From the NCBI GenBank assembly GCA_033675265.1, contig JAUJYZ010001087.1, positions 372,001-436,000 on the forward strand: a stretch of 64,000 bases of DNA. Direction: 5' to 3'. Source of the stretch: Actinostola sp. cb2023. Taxonomy: Eukaryota; Cnidaria; Anthozoa; Actiniaria; Actinostolidae. The notes beneath the pieces are model-generated. The model had not been told where the DNA came from, made no database searches, and was given only the letters and a program-made list of their open reading frames with translations. Both the position numbers and the translations under genes were made by a program. Below are positions 25,764-36,559 of the stretch, one piece after another; position 1 is the stretch's first letter, and each line of letters begins with the position of its first letter.

Positions 25764-26686
25764 TTACCTTCTGGTGCGTGATACCATTCTGTTCACAGTA
25801 CTGTCTGAATTCTTCCGATATGAATTGGGTCCATTATCTGATTTGATGGTCACCGGGAATCCAAATCGGCTGAAGATTTCATCTAGGTGGTCAATGTCTC
25901 TGTAGTTGTTGACTGTAAAATACTTACTTCGTAGTAGCGACTGTGGTAATCTACTGTCACCAGAAGGGAGTGTCCTGATGGTAGGGGTCCTAGCAAGTCG
26001 CAGGCAATATCCTGCCAAGGTCCATCAGGAAGTTTCGTGGGTCTCAGTGGTTCTGGTGGGTCTGGTCGTGCCACTAGCTGGCAGCCATGACATCCTTTGC
26101 AATGTTGCTCTGCAGCTTTGTCGACTCCAGGCCACCATACCTTCGTTCTCAGATTTTGTTTCGTGCCCACGATACCAAGGTATCCTTCATGTGCCAACGC
26201 TAGGATTCGTGGGCGCAACTTGCTAGGTATAACAATTCGCGTACCTCGAAGAATTAGCTTTTCTATGACACACAGTTCACCTGCAACAACAGCATATTGC
26301 TTGCAGTTGTCAAAACAGCCTGTCTGAATACCTTTTCTGACTTCAATCAGCTCTTCATCGGCGGCTGAGGCTTCTTCAATCTGACAGTGGCTACATCTAC
26401 CCCAATCTTCAATCTTCAATGTTCCTAGTGCTATGGCAGTATCTTTACCAAGTAATGGTACTCCCCTCCCTTTGATGACAAGAAACTCTGCCTGGGTCGC
26501 CCCCTGACCAGTGGGAAGAAATTGTATGCCTATGCCTCTGACAAACCCCTGTCGGTTAAGGGAAGTTTCACCTGTGATGTCAAAGCTGGGGGCTGCATTT
26601 GAGGTACACTTTATCCCAAGGGTCTTGAGTTGTTCCCATGTCTCTTCGCCAATAATTTTACTAGTGGCCCCTTGGATTTGGTTCAC
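25764..26686 (-). pseudogene. Gypsy-1 pol remnant: protease-like region fused to integrase, RT and RNase H missing
   Basis: A 267-codon ORF (25883-26686) starts with a protease-flank region (GEETWEQLKTLGIKC... VIKGRGVPLLGKDTA). It passes almost directly into the integrase N-terminus, with an H2C2 zinc-binding set (HEGYLG, CKGCHGC) and the first core aspartate block (DIACDLLGPLPSGHSLLVTVDYHSRY). The reverse transcriptase and RNase H that should lie between, normally about 500 residues, are absent without breaking the frame. A following frame (25764-26018) has RFGFPVTIKSDNGP, the second catalytic aspartate, then shifts frame near 25830. It is a K02A2.6-like Gypsy relic by its motifs. Confidence 0.85.
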
Positions 26687-26736
26687 CTGATTTTCACCTT
26701 TAGTTCCAGAGTCCTTTGACTTGCAAACCCGTTTAA

Positions 26737-27767
26737 GGTATCAGGGTACCCCAAACGACCATCATGCACGCAACACGCTATAGCGCGTACTAGTTACGCT
26801 AAAACCTCTATAAAGTATACATTTTCTGAAAGCTGAATAAATGCAGAATTCAATAAAAGAATTAAGTTTTAGAACAAAAACAGTATATTTGAAATAGGTA
26901 AAAAAGTTCAGATTTTCACATCACTATAATCGCCGAGGTCCCATACAGCCTCAATTTATCTGAAATCCTCGACTAATACCTTTATAAGCTCATGAGATAT
27001 AGCTTACAAAAAAGTGTCTCCGTTTATCGATAAATTAACCCATTACGTTTTTATACGGTCCTAAACTTCGAGCTCTGCAAAAACTGGAAAACACTTTACA
27101 AAACAAGTTATAACTTTCGAAGGAAATTTAATATTAGAATTCGCAGATACGTTTTTGAAGAATATTTATCTGACAAAGTGTTTACCAAATTTCAGCTAAA
27201 TTGGTTAAAATTCCTTTGACCGGGAACTCAAAATGTGCGCTTGATTGATGGCTATTTTGTTTCCGAAATAAAAGGCAAAAGAGTTTTCAAGTCAAGTGGC
27301 GCCTTTGTTTACACAAGCGTGGATAATCCACCACAAATATGTGATCCAATACCTGATGACATATGAATGGCATTCATAAGTAGATCGCCTTACAGGACGT
27401 AGCGTTCGTAACACAACGAGGCAGGAAAACAAAGTTACTGTTGGCGGAAAATACGAGCACTTTGACCGTGTGTGGTTTAGCATCGTTATTCAAGGATGTT
27501 TTGAGTGAGCAGTTACGATTTTTGGATACTTTCTTCGCATCTGAATCTTTGTGGAAAGTCTATTGCGTGAGTGCTGTTGACAGCTTGCTTGTCAACATCT
27601 TTTTGCATCAAATGAAATCCAAAATTCGTTTTTTGATTCTAACTTTTTAGGAAAAAAATATTTTTAGATTCTGTTTTTTGGAGATGGTTGATAATATTCA
27701 ATTTGATATGATTATCAAAAAAATCAAAACCGGTGGTTTGAAAGGTTTTTTGGGGTACCCTGATACC
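26737..27767. mobile_element. TTAA-flanked element inside Gypsy-1 gag
   Basis: TIRs ggtatcaggg(t)accccaaa and complement, flanked by TTAA on both sides (26733-26736 and 27768-27771). It is about 1.03 kb without a recognisable transposase. It interrupts gag at the zinc-knuckle region, and the gag frame resumes on the other side once a single TTAA is counted. This target choice suggests the piggyBac superfamily. Confidence 0.8.
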
Positions 27768-27771
27768 TTAA

Positions 27772-28480
27772 AGTGATCCTTTCCCCCACACGTTCTGCAA
27801 GTTTTCCCACGCGTGACACTTGGGGTCTCGACCATAATGTCCTGTGTTCCCACAGCGATAACATGATCCGCCAGATGGCTTGCCAGGTAGTTTGTCTCTT
27901 CTCTCCTTTTTCTGGGGTGATCGATGTCTCTTTCCCTTGTCTGTGATGCTGTTTACACTTTACTTTTCTCCCAGTCCAATCATCTGCACTTCGATTTTCT
28001 CGCATTGGTTGGCGGTTTCTAGTGTTCGAGCAAGAGTGAGTGTTTCGCCTTCCTATAGTAGCTTTCTTCTGAGGTAACTCGATGTACATTTGGTGAGAAC
28101 TTCGTCGCGTATGTGGTTATCTGTGTCGGTTCCATACCCACAGTCTTTTGATGCATTTCTCAATCTTGTGACGAACTGTTGTATGGTTTCGCCGGGATTT
28201 TTTGGGCGAGTTGTCGGAAAGTATGACGTGCGTAGGCGGTGTTCACTTTCTGGATAAAGTAATTGTTTAGCGCTTCCACTGCCTTTTTGTAATCTTTGGC
28301 CGTTCCGGTGTCCGATAGAGTTGAAAATATATCTTGAACATCAGGTCCGGCAAAGTGCAACAGGAGTGCTCGTCGTCGTTGTTTATTATCATCTTTGTCT
28401 GCTTGAATTATTAGTCCCTTTCCATCTGCACATAGCTCGAAAGCAGTGAGCCATCTTTTCCAACGAGTTCCCAGTGGCCA
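27772..28480 (-). pseudogene. Gypsy-1 gag, main part
   Basis: Minus-strand frames give a capsid-like region (WKRWLTAFELCADGKGLI, then HFAGPDVQDIFSTLSD, then TYARHTFRQ-like ANTAYARHTF at 28160-28360) and a CCHC zinc knuckle (CYRCGNTGHYGRDPKC near 27815-27870), with a second knuckle in a shifted frame just before the TTAA insertion. Several frameshifts and at least one stop break it. Gag would bind genomic RNA in a cytoplasmic capsid. Its N-terminus is displaced to 36942-37004 by the nested 28481-36941 element. Confidence 0.75.
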
Positions 28481-29233
28481 GCCTCCTTTGCAGACGTCGT
28501 GTAGCGCTTCCGGTTCCCGTCATTCCTCCACTACGTCTGCTAAGACTCGAACAACATTCCTTTCTACGAATTTGACCAATCAGAGAAAGCCCCCACAAAA
28601 GCTTGTGGGTACGTCCTTGACCCTTGGCCGTCTTTTCCGAGAACAAGATGGCAATGAATCGGCGATGGTGGAGAGTGAGCGTATGGATGACTGTTATAGA
28701 AAAGTAAGCCAAGTTCTTTGTATAAATAAGTTCAATATTCATCAGAAAAAGCCCATAGATGCCATAACTTTAGAAAAGAAAGACGTTTCTATAAATCTTC
28801 CCACTGGTTCGAGATCATCGCTAGTAGTTTCAGGTTATACCTTTAATGTTTGATCTCGTATTAATATAACAATTAAAGTGAATCAAATTGACGGTTGTGT
28901 CTAGTTTCAAGCGTTTATAGTTTTGCTGGCGGCGGCTTCGTTTGTTGACGTGAATGTTATGGTTTTGACATGCAATTTGTCGACGTTTGACAGGTCTATT
29001 CTTAGCATTTTGGCATACTACACGTTTAGTACTTATTTCATCTTTTATTAGTATTTTTTCAGCCATCTTGAAACTTGAAACTTGAAACTACTAAAAGCTG
29101 AAATAAGTTCTACGGTTAGAAACGTGTCAGTCGGCAAGGTATTTTAATCCATCAAGTCTTTCTAATATAGAGGGAATATCCAACAGACTTAATAATACCA
29201 AATATCCTTCAGGCTTGTACGGTTTTTCTTATA

Positions 29234-29465
29234 CCCCATTCACACCAAACCTTGTTTAGTTAAACTAAGCTTATTCTCGCTTCTCTAATTCGAGGGCATT
29301 TAATTTCACAAGAATCAAACTACCTGGAATTTAATATATTGTGCAACATAAAGGACAGTTTACCAGCAGTTTTATGCCAAAAGTTTCATGGCATCTGTAG
29401 ATAATTTTCTAAACCTGTTTAGTTAAACCACCTTAAACCATGTTTAAGCCTTGGTGTGAATGGGG
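29234..29465. mobile_element. MITE with TIR ccccattcacaccaa
   Basis: Inverted ends ccccattcacaccaaaccttg / ...ttggtgtgaatgggg with TA on both sides, indicating a Tc1/mariner-type target. Internal gtttagttaaac-like palindromes. Confidence 0.75.
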
Positions 29466-29484
29466 TATTAGATTCCTCTTTCTT

Positions 29485-29749
29485 GTATACACCTATTTCA
29501 AAAAACGTTGGCATCTGAAATCTGAATCTGAATCTGCAATCTGAGACCGAGAGGGATTGTAATGCACAATAACTTTGTTATTATTGTTGGTATGAGTTGT
29601 GATCTATCTTGTAATTACTGGAAAATGCCTACACGGCCTATAGGCGAAGACCTGCGTTGGCGAATAGTGTGGCTACGAGTGTTTTTAGGTCACAGATTCA
29701 GATTTCAGATTCGGATTTCAGATGCCAACGTTTTTTGAAATAGGTGTAT
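29485..29749. mobile_element. MITE with TIR tacacctatttcaaaaaacg
   Basis: Arms tacacctatttcaaaaaacg plus ttggcatctgaaatctgaat, inverted at the right end, which abuts the Ngaro-like terminus. Related to 4231-4772. Confidence 0.7.
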
Positions 29750-30260
29750 ATAGTAATATATTCACGTACTAAACAATGCATGCGAGTATACATATTTAGA
29801 TATGGGTGCATGAAAATGGGGAGCTGTCCACAGAAGTGGACAGCGGTATACTCGCATGGAGGGACAGAGCGGAAAAACGGGTTTTGGCCTCTCGTTATAA
29901 GGAAACCTTTACGTATATAAGCTAAATATTCCGCAAACATATTCTTTCACGGCCAAAGAACAGCATATCAAATGCACCTGAAATTTTATTAATGCGCATT
30001 TGAGATACAGCACCTTGTACCCTGGGAGAGGAGGTACTCTGATCAACAGAAAAACTGACATTTCCGGGAATATCCCCAAGCAGCTTTATGATACTTCAAC
30101 AGAATTTTTCCACAGGTTTTGAGTGACGATGCCACAAATAGAGGCTAAATTTCACCAGATACAGAAGAAAATTGTGAAATTAGCTGCCTTGCGGTTTTTC
30201 GGCTCTGTGGCATGGAGGGGGTAACTTCGCAGCGCGTCATCCAGGGCGGGAGGGCGGGAA

Positions 30261-30461
30261 GTCGAAACCAGCTACACGGCGTCGTAGATGGGAATGACAC
30301 AAAAGACAGGGTGTGCGGTAATATATGCACGCAAGGCATGATGGGATATCTATTGTTATGCAAATACTCGCTATTATTATGAGTACTTAGAATAGTAATA
30401 TATTCACGTACTAAACAATGCATGCGAGTATACATATTTAGATATGGGTGCATGAAAATGG
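30261..30461. repeat. A2-B1 junction of the Ngaro-like split repeats
   Basis: 30261-30396 equals 36590-36725 (A), and 30392-30461 equals 29750-29819 (B). The two blocks overlap in atagt, the likely crossover core used when the circular intermediate recombines. Confidence 0.9.
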
Positions 30462-30624
30462 TCCACGTATCACAGGTAGGAGCTGCTAAAAAGTCCTGGG
30501 AGCACCCTGGTGCCCACCAAAATAGCCTACTCTCCCATTCTACAACGCTCAAAGAACCGATAATGCAAGATACCGTATGAATTCATTGGAGTGTAACAAA
30601 GCTTTTTTTTTTTTTTTGCCAACA

Positions 30625-31788
30625 CTAAGGTTGTTGTGGGAAAGCGGGGGAGAAGTTTTCTAAAGTGTTCATTTGCCGGTAGGCTAAGCCAGGGTCAGCC
30701 TCCTTGGAAGACGCCTCGGCCAAGCGCGACGAGGCGGAGGATGCAGACATGACCTTGGACAGCTGCATGTAGTGCGAAGCTGTGGCTTGTGACTTCCATC
30801 CCACGTGGGACATTATGTCCTGAAGCTCAGCCCCCGACAATGCCAATGTAATAGCGCAACCCGACCGGAAGCCATGCAACGTGTGAGACTCGTCCATATG
30901 GAATTCCTTCAAGTACAACTTCAGGCGAGACTCTGCTGCAGACGACGATAAACTTTTGTTTGCCACTCCGCGGTCGGGGGTGATAGGGCGGAAAAGGTAG
31001 CCAGATGTGAGGCTAATCCCGATGGCTTTTGAGTGGTTCACGTAAAGTTCAGTTGCATAAACAGGACATATTATCAGGTCACTACTACGACGGATTCCAA
31101 ACAAATTTGTAGAGCCGTCGCGCAGGGTTTTCCCCCATGTGTGATTAAAGAGGAGTCCATCGTTGTTGGGAAAACGCAATATTTCCTGAGACTTCACCTG
31201 GCCTAAATCCCCAGGTCGGTCCCCGCTGAAGAAAAGGATCTTAAAGTAGGCCTGATCGCGTAAAATGCAATATATTTCTATCGGCGATAGATTTCCTGAG
31301 GCCAACTTTGCGTTAATGCCACGGCCTAGCCGTACTAGGTCGCTAACGAAAAACGGGGTGGCTTGTTTAGGCAATGTCCGAGCCTGAAGCTGTTCGGCAG
31401 TGATGACCTTTATGTAACGCCTTAGCGATATGTCAGTGGCGGGATTGCCAACCAGGAGTCGTGGGTCCCAATCCCCTCTACGACCGTTTTCATTAAATAT
31501 GGCCCGCAATTTTCCCACCTGCGAGTCAACGGAGCCATAAGCCAACCGAACCGGGCATCCGCACGCTGAGACCCCTTTGTTTCCCAAAAAATGGCATCCA
31601 CATCTATGCACCTGGGTCTTACCGTGGCTGTCTTTCCAGACTAGAAAACGGCAAAGATCTCGTGGACAGGCCGATGAGATATCCTGGGGCTGAGGCAGCG
31701 AAAGCAGAAAGGATTGCAATTGCTTTTGTAAAGATGACTTTTGTTTTGAATAATTTGTACTAGCGCACAGGGATGAAACTTCGGACAA
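30625..31788 (-). CDS. Tyrosine recombinase of the Ngaro-like element
   Basis: An intact 387-codon ORF. It would cut and join the circular DNA copy into the genome in the nucleus. The catalytic set of the family is visible: Arg191 (FFSGDRPGDL), the His305-x-x-Arg308 box (LHGFRSG), Trp331 (VGWKSQ) in the His/Trp position, and the nucleophile Tyr340 (SHYM). An N-terminal cysteine/histidine-rich stretch (residues 61-78, HRCGCHFLG...CGC) could be a small zinc-binding module. It is the last ORF of the element, directly upstream of B1. The reading frame has no stop, in contrast to gag and RT-RNase H. Nearest alternative is a DIRS1 or PAT recombinase. Confidence 0.93.
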   Translation of the reverse strand: MSEVSSLCASTNYSKQKSSLQKQLQSFLLSLPQPQDISSACPRDLCRFLVWKDSHGKTQVHRCGCHFLGNKGVSACGCPVRLAYGSVDSQVGKLRAIFNENGRRGDWDPRLLVGNPATDISLRRYIKVITAEQLQARTLPKQATPFFVSDLVRLGRGINAKLASGNLSPIEIYCILRDQAYFKILFFSGDRPGDLGQVKSQEILRFPNNDGLLFNHTWGKTLRDGSTNLFGIRRSSDLIICPVYATELYVNHSKAIGISLTSGYLFRPITPDRGVANKSLSSSAAESRLKLYLKEFHMDESHTLHGFRSGCAITLALSGAELQDIMSHVGWKSQATASHYMQLSKVMSASSASSRLAEASSKEADPGLAYRQMNTLENFSPAFPQQP

Positions 31789-32074
31789 GCGTGTATCTAG
31801 GGGCTACAATGTCTGGGGAGGGGGAGAGGGTCGGTAGGTCGCTTCTACTCAGGATTTTCCTCTGATAGCCACACCTCTGGCAGAAACGGAAGTCCGAGTC
31901 GTTGGCGTAACAGCAAGATGGGCATGCTGCAGATGGCGTGAATAGCTTGGGTACCGTAGGGAGAGGCTATGAATTAAATAAAGATACAACAGACTTAGGT
32001 GCGGTTTTAAATTGTGTATTTTATTGTGCAATCACATTTGATATTCTCCAGAATCATTAAATGCCATATAACAC

Positions 32075-33109
32075 TTATGGCTGGAGCTGGGCGGTTTTAA
32101 AGTTACTACCAGGGATCTTAAAGCCGGAAAGCCCATAAATCCCACGGGAGATTGAATTCGCTGCGGTAACCTTCTTTAGAGGGGGGCGGATCGCGCCGAG
32201 CTGTCCTCTCGACGCGAGGCGTAGATAGGTCCGGGCTACATGGTTCAGAGTCGGCCACCAGTACCGCCTGGGACGAACGTCTGGGATCACGATGGTGGAA
32301 GAGCAATTGTTTTCTTGCAGGAGTCGGATGACAGGTCCAATAAGGATAATAGGGGGGAAAACATATAGGTTTCGCAGCAACGGGTCGGACTCTGGGCTGC
32401 TCAGGTCTTGTGCAAAGATATCTACTCCCGAAGAACCTGGCATCGGGTAGGGAGTGAAGTGGGGCAGAGGTTTTCCATCCTTCCCGTCCTGAGTGTTTGA
32501 ATCGAGCGCCATGAGGTCGATAGAGTGACCGGATGGCCCGCCAAAGCGAGGGTGTTCCTGGAGTAGAGCCCACAGATGTGGCGCCAATTTACCATCTGCC
32601 GGGGATAATTTTCTTGATGGTTCGTCAGCAGGGTTTTCTCCTGAGGAGATGTACGATACTACCAGGTGAATGTTTTGGTCGGCGACAGTGGAATAGAGCT
32701 CTTTTAGTGCATCGGAGAAAGGGCCAGCTCTGGCGGCTTGTGTTCTCCAAGCTTGCACAAGACATTGGTTGTCTACGAACGCATCAACCCGGGCGTTCAC
32801 CAGGGATTCGCGGAAAGTTAGAATGGCGTTCGTTAGGGCCTTGGTTTCCTTTACTGCTATGTTGTGAAGGCTCATATCAGGGCTCCAATAATCCGACACA
32901 GGGATCAGACTGTGTTCAGGAAAGAGGGCCCCCCAAGCAAACTTCGAAGCATCGGAGAATATTACAAATTGGGAGTGCTTCTCATGTCGCCATTTTCCAA
33001 CCTTTGAAACCACCTCAGGGGAGGCCCAATGCTCTATCTCTAACCGCAGGGCTGGTGATAGGTGGGCTGGCTTAGCTGTCTTTAAAGCTTTCCCGATGGC
33101 CATGTTCAT
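32075..33109 (-). CDS. RNase H region of the Ngaro-like polyprotein
   Basis: A 344-codon frame, in phase with the RT ORF upstream and separated only by a TGA (33122-33124) and four sense codons, so originally one protein. RNase H features: Asp53 (VIFSDASKFAWGALF), a Glu near residue 89 (AVKETKAL), Asp near residue 113 (DAFVDNQCLVQAW) and NPADEPSR near residue 160. RNase H would remove the RNA strand during cDNA synthesis. The C-terminal third (ending near the Leu-rich FKTAQLQP) is of unclear function, as in other DIRS-order elements. Confidence 0.88.
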   Translation of the reverse strand: MNMAIGKALKTAKPAHLSPALRLEIEHWASPEVVSKVGKWRHEKHSQFVIFSDASKFAWGALFPEHSLIPVSDYWSPDMSLHNIAVKETKALTNAILTFRESLVNARVDAFVDNQCLVQAWRTQAARAGPFSDALKELYSTVADQNIHLVVSYISSGENPADEPSRKLSPADGKLAPHLWALLQEHPRFGGPSGHSIDLMALDSNTQDGKDGKPLPHFTPYPMPGSSGVDIFAQDLSSPESDPLLRNLYVFPPIILIGPVIRLLQENNCSSTIVIPDVRPRRYWWPTLNHVARTYLRLASRGQLGAIRPPLKKVTAANSISRGIYGLSGFKIPGSNFKTAQLQP

Positions 33110-33121
33110 TTCATTGGTATA

Positions 33122-34297
33122 TCAACGAGCGTCTTGAATGGCTAAATTGAAGGAGGAACACTTGCCAGCGAGTCGCTGCAGGGTGTGGACTGACACGTGG
33201 CGTTTTGCGAGGATTGAGGCTACTAGGGCAAGGAAATCCTTCTGCTTGTTGATAGGTAGATAAAAGGCCTCTTGCTCAGTGTCGGATATGAAACCAAGAA
33301 ATTTGATTTGTTTTTGTGGGGTGAGCACGCACTTGGGCAGACCAAGGGTATAGCCGAGGTGTGAGAGGGTGTAGGCCACCACATAAACAGCATCCTGAGC
33401 GTTGGTTAACTTCGTCCTGTCCCGGGGTGTTGCCGACAAGGGTATTGTCCCGGGGGTGCCGAGTTGTAGTTCTCCAATGTGTCGATCGTCGATATATAAG
33501 GAGGAGGGAATTCCTATGGAGCGGAAGAAATGGGTCGCTACCAAGCCTGTCGAGTGGTATATCCATGCGGAGAGTTTCCAACCAAAAGGAATTGTGTTGG
33601 AGACAAAATACCATCCCTTCCATTGTAGGCCGAAAAACGCCCGGCTTGGCTCCTCTAACAAGATATGGTTATACCCTGACTTATCGTCGAGAACGGATTG
33701 GTACGAGTCCTTAGTTAGGTATCTCGGCAGGTGTGACAAGTTATCCAGTCTAAAGGGTTTATCCACCATCCATAAATTTAAATAGCGATTGTCGTGGCAT
33801 AGGCGTGGCTTCGTTGGCTCGACGGTGAGAGGCATCACTAGGTAAGGGGCGTTCACCTCTCCTACCTTGCCGACGACTGAGATTGATCCATTCAGCACTC
33901 TTTCCAGAAGGGTGTTATCAATAAATTGCGTGAAACCCTCGCAAGATTTATTGTTTTTGAGGAGCGTCGGGGGAGGAATATCACTGTCAAATTGTCGGCC
34001 TTGAAAACTACCACGGAAGTGGCGAAAGAATTTAACGACGGAGACTTTGTTCTTTACCCAATCAAGGACCTCGTATGCATCATCATAGGGGGCTCTAGCT
34101 ACAAGCTCTTCCCAATCCCGGGCGTGGAGGTGAAGTTGGCCCGCTAGGAAGTTGTTAGGGTCGCGGAAAGGCAGATCTGCGATGTTAGGCGACTGGGCAC
34201 CCTGTGCAATCTTGTCAATGAAATCAAAGTCACAGGGTGGGGCTGATATCCCTTCCATAGCCTCCAGGGGGGTCAGGTCCCTGGTGACCCACCTCAT
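33122..34297 (-). CDS. Reverse transcriptase of the Ngaro-like element
   Basis: A 391-codon frame with the palm motifs of DIRS/Ngaro-type reverse transcriptases: the first catalytic aspartate in SVLDDKSGYNH (about residue 204), IPFGWKLSAWIYHSTG, the YIDD box at residues 268-271, and IKFLGFISD near 335. It copies element RNA into DNA. The frame ends at TGA 33122-33124, directly in front of the RNase H frame. That position usually holds no stop, so the codon is either a disabling mutation or a readthrough site. The start is not well fixed; upstream sequence is open for a short way. Confidence 0.9.
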   Translation of the reverse strand: MRWVTRDLTPLEAMEGISAPPCDFDFIDKIAQGAQSPNIADLPFRDPNNFLAGQLHLHARDWEELVARAPYDDAYEVLDWVKNKVSVVKFFRHFRGSFQGRQFDSDIPPPTLLKNNKSCEGFTQFIDNTLLERVLNGSISVVGKVGEVNAPYLVMPLTVEPTKPRLCHDNRYLNLWMVDKPFRLDNLSHLPRYLTKDSYQSVLDDKSGYNHILLEEPSRAFFGLQWKGWYFVSNTIPFGWKLSAWIYHSTGLVATHFFRSIGIPSSLYIDDRHIGELQLGTPGTIPLSATPRDRTKLTNAQDAVYVVAYTLSHLGYTLGLPKCVLTPQKQIKFLGFISDTEQEAFYLPINKQKDFLALVASILAKRHVSVHTLQRLAGKCSSFNLAIQDAR

Positions 34298-34759
34298 GGG
34301 TCTTGGTCGTTGAGAGTTGATATGTGCAGACGGGTCAAATAAACAGCCCTAGGAATAAAGCAAAACGAACGAATAGTCTTAGGGATATTCCCACGGCCAA
34401 ACTCTCAACAAGTAGCGCAATTTTGCGTGCCGCAAAACTGGGTATACCGATCATCCTAAATATGGGACCTAAACCTCCTGAAGGGAAGGGATGACAGCCT
34501 GACCCAGATAAACCGGGGGGAGAGATTATCCTCCTGTTTCGAGCTGACACCCATCCCACCAGCACACACAACCGAATAGGGGGCAGACAAAATGAGGGTG
34601 AAAATAATCTAAATACTACCAAGCTGATGGACTACAGGTGAATAATCTTTTATTGCCTATATCAAATGTTTTAATGGGGTAGTAAACTCGGGGAATAACT
34701 CTTCCCATTCTAGTCAGATGCTTTATAAATTACAACGACACTAAACTGGAAACAAACTT

Positions 34760-35362
34760 TCCATAACTCAGGCGACCGTGGGTTACTGTCGCTTTGTTCC
34801 TCTGGGGACAGTTCCTAGCAAAGTGACTCTCGGAATTACACAGGAAGCATGTGAGTTGCGCCATGTTAGGGCGACGAGCGTATGGACTTCTCCTATTCTC
34901 CCGCCAGGAAGGCAGTCAGCGGGATGCTGTAGCCCTATCTGGCCATGGGTGACCATGGTTGTTCAGGTCCATCAAGGGCTGAGGACCTCCGTGATTATAT
35001 GCCGGCGGGCGGGGGTTGTCACTCAGCGTGCCGATGTTCTTCAGGACCTTATTTGCTTTCTCTAGAATCTTGCTCTTGACCGGGTCGCCGACCAGGGCAA
35101 CGAACAGGTCTTTTAAGGCGGTGCGCGACAGGGTCTTGGAATGTCTCTGGACTTCATCCAGAACACACTCAAATTCTCTTGCTTTGGGGTCATTGTTTAC
35201 CTTGGCCTGGCGGACGAGGGTCTCCAAGTCGGCCAAAGCCTCGTCCGCGTCGAACCTGGCTTTGTCCAAAGTTCTGTGTAATGACTGCAGTGCCATGGCT
35301 ACCGAGTTTGCTTTCCCCTGGTCCTCAAGCTTCTTTAATCTTTCCTCCATGGTAGGAATACA
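34760..35362 (-). CDS. Gag-like ORF of the Ngaro-like element, second exon with zinc knuckle
   Basis: From a predicted acceptor (tttttcccag, exon from 35362) the frame encodes a coiled-coil-prone helical region (MEERLKKLEDQGKANSVAM... LADLETLVRQ). It meets a TGA at 34916-34918, then continues in the same frame to a zinc knuckle CFLCNSESHFARNC (C-x2-C-x4-H-x4-C) near 34800-34850. A nucleocapsid-type knuckle marks this as gag. The stop separates the helical part from the knuckle, and this is the same codon type as the one between RT and RNase H. The end is approximate. Confidence 0.75.
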
Positions 35363-35660
35363 CTGGGAAAAACAGGCAAAAGACGGGGTCAAAGGATGAT
35401 ACGGTACATAGGGGCTATGTGGGGAGTAAAGCTCCGGGGAAATGAACTTGTAACGGTTAAAGGACTCTAATCATGATCCATTGTTTCAAAATATTTTGTT
35501 TGCCACAAGGGAAAGGGGAGAATAGAAAGCCTATATAAACAAACGAACTAAGAGAAATCTGCATAAAATTCCTACTAAACAAACATAACCAGGAAATATG
35601 TTTTAAAATTGAATATGGCTAAACAGTGAGTCCGAGGGTAGATTTGACTGAATTGTTTTC

Positions 35661-36333
35661 CGGTAGACCTCTACCTGGTTAAATCAGTTATACATTCGCA
35701 GGGAAAATTAAACACTTGAGCGGTAGACCTCTACCTGGCTAACCCAGTTATATATTTGCAGGGAAAATTAAACACTTAGCGGTAGACCTCTACCAGGCTA
35801 AACCAGTTATACATTTGCAGGGAAAATTAAACACTTAGCGGTAGACCTCTACCTGGCTAAACCAGTTATATATTTGCAGGGAAAATTAAACACTTAGCGG
35901 TAGAACCTTACCTGGCTAAACCAGTTATATATTTGCAGGGAAATAAGCACTTTTAGCGGTAGACCTCTACCCGGCTAAGTCAGTTATACATTCGCAGGGA
36001 AAATTAAACACTTTAGCGGTAGACCTCTACCAGGCTAAACCAGTTATACATTTGCAGGGAAAATTAAACACTTAGCGGTAGACCTCTACCTGGTTAAATC
36101 AGTTATACATTCGCAGGGAAAATTAAACACTTAGCGGTAGACCTCTACCTGGCTAAACCAGTTATACATTTGCAGGAAAAAAATTAAACACTTAGCGGTA
36201 GACCTCTACCTGGTTAAATCAGTTATACATTCGCAGGGAAAATTAAACACTTAGCGGTAGACCTCTACCTGGCTAAACCAGTTATACATTTGCAGGGAAA
36301 ATTAAACACTTAGCGGTAGACCTCTACCTGGCT
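35661..36333. repeat. 59-bp minisatellite inside the Ngaro-like element
   Basis: About 12 units of about 59 bp, each holding the perfect hairpin ggtagacctctacc followed by ggctaaaccagttata. On the minus strand each unit carries a donor-like cag|gtagag and an acceptor-like tggtttag. It lies in the predicted gag intron. Confidence 0.9.
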
Positions 36334-36388
36334 CACACAGAAAACGTAGCAGATTATAAAGGGGGAACCCAATATCATAAGACCGTAC

Positions 36389-36559
36389 CTCTAGAGGTTG
36401 ACCTGCTGCGTCGGCGTTTTGATCCGCTGCCGGGGCGTTCTGGCCTTGAGGCGGGTTCTGGACTTCAGGCAGGTTAACGTTCTGGGCTGCATCTTCTACA
36501 GGTAGAGCAGCAACGGGTAGAGCAGCAACGGCCGGGAATTGAACAGGATTATCGGCCAT
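36389..36559 (-). CDS. Predicted first exon of the Ngaro-like gag
   Basis: ATG at 36559 opens a proline/alanine/glutamine-rich stretch (AVAALPVAALPVEDAAQ, then NPPQGQNAPAADQ). The frame reaches ctagag|gtacgg, a plausible donor at 36388, and joins in phase to the predicted acceptor at 35362. The intervening 1.03 kb is almost entirely a 59-bp minisatellite. Exon structure is inferred from splice consensus and phase only. Confidence 0.5.

Noticed and set aside
28446..28853. 135-codon plus-strand ORF
   Set aside because: It is antisense to Gypsy-1 gag and runs through the TIR of the inserted element.
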